Shown in pieces: positions 61,257-64,000 of a stretch of DNA of 64,000 nt. Made by a program: the position numbers and the translations under genes. Source of the stretch: QVMG01 sp032073245 (lineage in GTDB: Bacteria > Bacteroidota > Bacteroidia > Bacteroidales > Tannerellaceae); assembly GCA_032073245.1 (NCBI GenBank), contig DAMANX010000005.1, positions 62,001-126,000 of the forward strand, in the 5' to 3' direction. Each line of letters begins with the position of its first letter. Position 1 is the first letter of the stretch. The notes under the pieces were generated by a model. That model did no database searches and had not been told where the DNA came from. It was given only the letters and a program-made list of their open reading frames with translations.

Positions 61257-62015
61257 ATGGTCAACAAAGAAAAGGCGTTTTACAACAAAATATTGTGGTT
61301 CGATAAAAGGATAAAATACGAAGCAGACTTTTTCGAATGTTTCCAGCCGCAAAGAAAGGTCAGGAATAATCCGCGTTACGACAACGGCCTCTTTTATTCC
61401 GAAAAATGCGGACGGGAGATACAATATGAATCCGGCCTGGAGCTTGCTTTTATCAAGCAGCTGGAAGAGATGAAGAGCGTGCGTTTCTATTACGAACAGC
61501 CTGTACAGGTGAAGTATAAGCGTTCGAAAATCCGTAAGGATTACACCCCCGATTTCGGTGTTTTCCTCGATACGAATGAATTTGTGCTTGTCGAAATAAA
61601 AGACTTGCCCGGAATGCTCGAAAACAAAGTACAGATGAAGATTGAAGGGCTTATTGACTTTTGCAGTCAGCGCGGTTTTGGTTTGTTGCTTACGGATGGT
61701 AAAAACACAATTGACACCATAAACAGAGCCAAAGACAACAAAGGCCTTGAACAGGATATCATGGCTCTTATAAAGAATGGCCTGATACGCAAAGAAGAAT
61801 GTCAGCAGCTAATGAAGAAGAACAATGCCTCCCTTATGGAGTTATATAAAATCGTATTGCATAACAAACTCAAATACCGTTCCTATCCTTTCCATCTCAA
61901 AGATGGGAACAAAAACCATATTTTCTATCAGGTTTTTGTTGAGAAGAAAAGGTATGATGATATTGTGATGGAAAGGTTCAAAGAGATAAATGAGGGTAAT
62001 GAGTATTCCCACTGA
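61257..62015 (+). CDS. Orphan TnsA-like endonuclease
   Basis: A 252-residue protein with a TnsA-type restriction-like fold. The catalytic pattern is visible: Glu in YESGLELAFIKQLEE (near residue 60), then the block FYYEQPVQVKYKRS, Asp in YTPDFGVFL (near 100) and Glu-x-Lys in VLVEIKD (near 118). The C-terminal part resembles the winged-helix TnsA_C region only weakly. TnsA cuts the 5' ends of Tn7-like elements, but no TnsB, TnsC or transposon ends are seen here, so it may be a stranded or repurposed nuclease. Confidence 0.78.
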   Translation: MVNKEKAFYNKILWFDKRIKYEADFFECFQPQRKVRNNPRYDNGLFYSEKCGREIQYESGLELAFIKQLEEMKSVRFYYEQPVQVKYKRSKIRKDYTPDFGVFLDTNEFVLVEIKDLPGMLENKVQMKIEGLIDFCSQRGFGLLLTDGKNTIDTINRAKDNKGLEQDIMALIKNGLIRKEECQQLMKKNNASLMELYKIVLHNKLKYRSYPFHLKDGNKNHIFYQVFVEKKRYDDIVMERFKEINEGNEYSH

Positions 62016-62293
62016 ATTGAAATTTTCCATACTACTTTTACCCACAGAATCAATGTTGACTATGGAATGAACTTTGGATTCTACTTTCTTTTTATTATCG
62101 AATTTTGGTACCCCAAACCCCCTCTTAAGCGTAACCGACGACTATACGCTGTGGTCATTCACAGCCTCGATGAAGTAAATGCCGAAAATGAGAAAAGAGA
62201 AACCGAACAGTTCGGCAGTAATAGTAAAAGTGCTGATAATGAGTAATATATATTCGAATAATGAGCAGAGTCGGCTGTTTTGAGATGTGACAA

Positions 62294-62421
62294 GCGTCGG
62301 GTGTTGTCAGGTGTTGTCGGGTGTTTACTATATAGATTTATTTTTTTTATAAGAGACGTCATTAATAGGAAAATCAATATAGTATAGGAATAGACCCGTC
62401 ACACCCGACAACACCCGACAT
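62294..62421. repeat. Inverted GTCGGGTGTTGTC repeats around an AT-rich core
   Basis: The left arm has tandem GTCGGGTGTTG, TCAGGTGTTG and TCGGGTGTTT units followed by TACTATATAG. The right arm has ATATAGTATAG followed by GTCACACCCGACAACACCCG. Iterated short repeats flanking an AT-rich segment resemble origin or mobile-element termini, but no replication gene is adjacent. Confidence 0.65.
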
Positions 62422-62459
62422 TTCCCACCTCCCCAAAACCTCCCTCTCTTTCCCCAACT

Positions 62460-62540
62460 CCCCGGAGCTTTTCCTCAAACCCTCGGAGTTTTTCACGACA
62501 CCCCCGGAACTTTTTCCAAAAACCCGGGAACTTTTCAAAC
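62460..62540. repeat. Four 21-bp tandem units with CGGAACTTTTTC core
   Basis: GGAGCTTTT, GGAGTTTTT, GGAACTTTTT and GGAACTTTT start at 62464, 62485, 62506 and 62527, exactly 21 bp apart, each preceded by a C-rich stretch. The array ends about 25 bp before the -7 box of the HAD gene. It is of the same kind as those at 2851 and 42665 but has a different sequence. Confidence 0.85.
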
Positions 62541-62563
62541 CCTTGTTTCCTCTTTTATTTTCG

Positions 62564-62571
62564 TACCTTTG
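62564..62571 (+). promoter_or_regulatory. -7 box of the HAD gene
   Basis: TACCTTTG, 24 bp before ATG 62596. CTTG lies about 18 bp upstream as a weak -33. The box overlaps the TTG of a longer frame, which favours ATG 62596. Confidence 0.6.
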
Positions 62572-62595
62572 CGACTACCAAACAAACAAAACATA

Positions 62596-63237
62596 ATGAA
62601 ACAGTACGGAATATATCTTTTCGACTTCGATTACACATTAGTAGACTCCTCAGCAGGCATTGTAATGTGTTTCCAGAAGGTCCTTACCCGCAACGGATTT
62701 ACAGGCATCAGCGACGAAGCCATCAAACGCACCATCGGTAAAACACTGGAAGATTCGTTTTCGGTACTGACAGGAGTTTCCGACATAAATATTCTCTTAG
62801 CGTATAAAAGCGAATATAGGCAGGAGGCAGATATACACATGACACCCAATACAAAATTATTCCCCGAAACCAAAAATGTACTCACCGGACTGAAAGCCCG
62901 TGGTGGGAAAATAGGCATTGTCTCCACAAAATACCGTACCACCATTATGGAGTTGGTGGACAGAGAATTTCCGCAAGGCTTTTTCGATATAGTTGTAGGA
63001 TGTGAGGACGTGGCAACCCCTAAACCCTCACCCGAAGGACTCCTCTATGCATTGGAACAACTCAATGGCCGGAAAGAGAACACCCTATACATCGGCGACA
63101 GCACGATAGATGCCCAGGTAGCACAGACAGCAACAACAGATTTTGCCGGTATCCTCCACGGTACCACAACACGTGAAGAATTAGAAGTATACCCAAATGT
63201 GGTAATTGCAGATAAACTTAACATCTTACTCCAGTAA
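62596..63237 (+). CDS. HAD-family phosphatase (Gph/PpaX-like)
   Basis: A 213-residue HAD hydrolase of subfamily IA. Motif I is FDFDYTLVDSSAG; the usual DFDGTL has Tyr in place of Gly, which is unusual. Motif II lies in IGIVSTKYR, motif III Lys in ATPKPSPEGLLYAL and motif IV in YIGDSTIDAQVA. An alpha-helical cap (residues 20-85) fits phosphoglycolate or pyrophosphatase members. The Tyr variant could affect activity or may only be a family feature. Monocistronic. Confidence 0.9.
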   Translation: MKQYGIYLFDFDYTLVDSSAGIVMCFQKVLTRNGFTGISDEAIKRTIGKTLEDSFSVLTGVSDINILLAYKSEYRQEADIHMTPNTKLFPETKNVLTGLKARGGKIGIVSTKYRTTIMELVDREFPQGFFDIVVGCEDVATPKPSPEGLLYALEQLNGRKENTLYIGDSTIDAQVAQTATTDFAGILHGTTTREELEVYPNVVIADKLNILLQ

Positions 63238-63325
63238 TAGAGTCACAATTATGGGGTCGAGCTATAGATATTAAACTGTAATGTGCTGATTTTTGTTATA
63301 CAATAATTAAACAAGAATCAATAAA

Positions 63326-64000
63326 ATGGATATATTAAAAGGAAAAAAAGCTATTGTAACCGGTTCAAGCTCCGGTATCGGAAAAGCAATCGCTTTTTTG
63401 TTTGCCAAAGAAGGTGCAACAGTGGTCGTAACATATAACTCGGGTGAAGACAGGGCAAAGGCGGTTGTCGAAGAAATTGAGAAAAACGGAGGGACAGCAA
63501 AAGCATACAAAGTGGATGTATCTGATGAAAATGAAATCAAAGAGTTTTTCACTGCTCTTGAAAAAGATTTCGGACATAGATATTCTTGTGAATAATGCCG
63601 GAATAAACGGAAGTCAGACACCAGTTGAAGATATGACAACCGATCAATGGGATAAAGTTGTAAGGGTGAATCTTTACGGCCCGTTCTTTTGTTCGCGTGA
63701 ATTTCTACAAATCAAAAAGAAATATGGAACATATAAGGGAAGCCGTATAATAAATGTTACTTCTATCCATCAGTATGTAAATGTGCGGGGAAATGCCAAT
63801 TATAACGCTGCTAAATCCGGTATGCGTAATTTAGCCTATACGATGGCATTGGAATTGGCAGATCGTGAACTGACCGTGAATAATATTGCACCCGGAATGA
63901 TTCTTACGCCTATAAATGAGAAAGTAATAAATGATCCGGAAAAGTTGAAAAGAGCTGAAGGTATTATTCCTTTCCATAGGGGTGGAAAGCCGGAAGAGGT
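63326..64000 (+). pseudogene. Short-chain dehydrogenase, frameshifted and cut by window edge
   Basis: The N-terminal part has the Rossmann motif TGSSSGIGKAIAFLF. After EKDFG at about 63572 the frame breaks: relatives read DFGDIDILVNNAG, while the DNA has GGAC where GGAGAC is expected, a loss of two bases. The other frame continues IDILVNNAGINGS, NVTSIHQYV and the active-site YNAAKSG, then APGMILTPIN to the window end. All catalytic residues exist but in two frames, so the gene is inactive unless this is a sequencing error. Confidence 0.85.

Larger units (their letters stand above)
62016..62595. other. Intergenic region with repeats and a possible gene tail
   Basis: This 580-bp gap has three parts. 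A frame from about 62131 to 62245 reads RNRRLYAVVIHSLDEVNAEN and ends DNE, stop; it may be the tail of a lost gene, of unknown family. An inverted pair of GTCGGGTGTTGTC words lies at 62294-62334 and 62375-62421, around an AT-rich centre. A 21-bp tandem array follows at 62460-62540, and then a promoter. Confidence 0.55.

Noticed and set aside
62294..62421. Plasmid-type replication origin with iterons
   Set aside because: Iterated repeats beside AT-rich DNA fit loosely, but no Rep gene or DnaA boxes were seen nearby.

Overview
The window is a stretch of a Bacteroidales chromosome. The exact family is not determined; Tannerellaceae, Bacteroidaceae or Dysgonomonadaceae would all fit. The grounds are Bacteroidota-restricted families (DUF4494, DUF5686, DUF5077/DUF3472, DUF6599, DUF7000-like), GH97/GH29/GH2 glycosidases, and promoters of the Bacteroidota type: a -7 box TAnnTTTG, often 20 bp behind TTTG, for example at rplU, tRNA-Lys and ettA. 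DNA is moderately AT-rich and coding is dense on both strands.

Positions 1-37500 look like stable chromosome. In order they hold: a menaquinone operon (HAD-hotdog fusion, menF, menD cut by the window edge); a Tat-exported DUF362 protein with a DUF6599 partner; rplU-rpmA; an NlpC/P60 lipoprotein; serS; a DUF5077/DUF3472 lipoprotein; a dihydroorotate-dehydrogenase-like protein, YggS, DUF4494 and ndk; an HTH protein; an NhaC antiporter; a DUF5686 outer-membrane protein; beta-mannosidase; acyl-CoA synthetase; mfd; umuDC; a polyprenol-phosphate glycosyltransferase; GH97; pyrC; GH29 fucosidase; DUF1080; ettA and tRNA-Lys(UUU). Every long gene here is intact. Many intergenic gaps hold palindromic repeat elements.

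Just past tRNA-Lys the character changes. A 31-codon remnant of a Bacteroidota tyrosine recombinase begins a region (about 37.7-64 kb) rich in regulators, small enzymes and broken genes. It includes three intact AraC-type regulators plus one frameshifted copy, two Crp/HxlR-type regulators, a RloA/RloB ATPase-Toprim defence-type pair, a ParE-like toxin with a small upstream gene, an orphan TnsA-like endonuclease, a spondin-domain lipoprotein, and at least eight pseudogenes or gene fragments.

The most interesting content is an inverted duplication. An AraC regulator divergent from exported cupin, carboxymuconolactone decarboxylase (CMD) and antibiotic-biosynthesis-monooxygenase (ABM) genes occurs at 44594-47385 and again, in opposite orientation, at 57693-61117. 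The second copy has an extra cyclophilin-like lipoprotein gene. Both copies keep a two-site direct repeat with a 21-bp period ending exactly 20 bp before a TAATTTTG -7 box, with no TTTG -33 box. This is the layout expected of an AraC-activated promoter. The regulator of the first copy is frameshifted, so the second copy's regulator may drive both. A related two-site repeat lies upstream of another AraC gene (40791-40821), and a further exported two-domain CMD protein has its own AraC neighbour (40920-42666). Together these suggest a regulated, envelope-located detoxification or redox module. Its substrate cannot be read from sequence.
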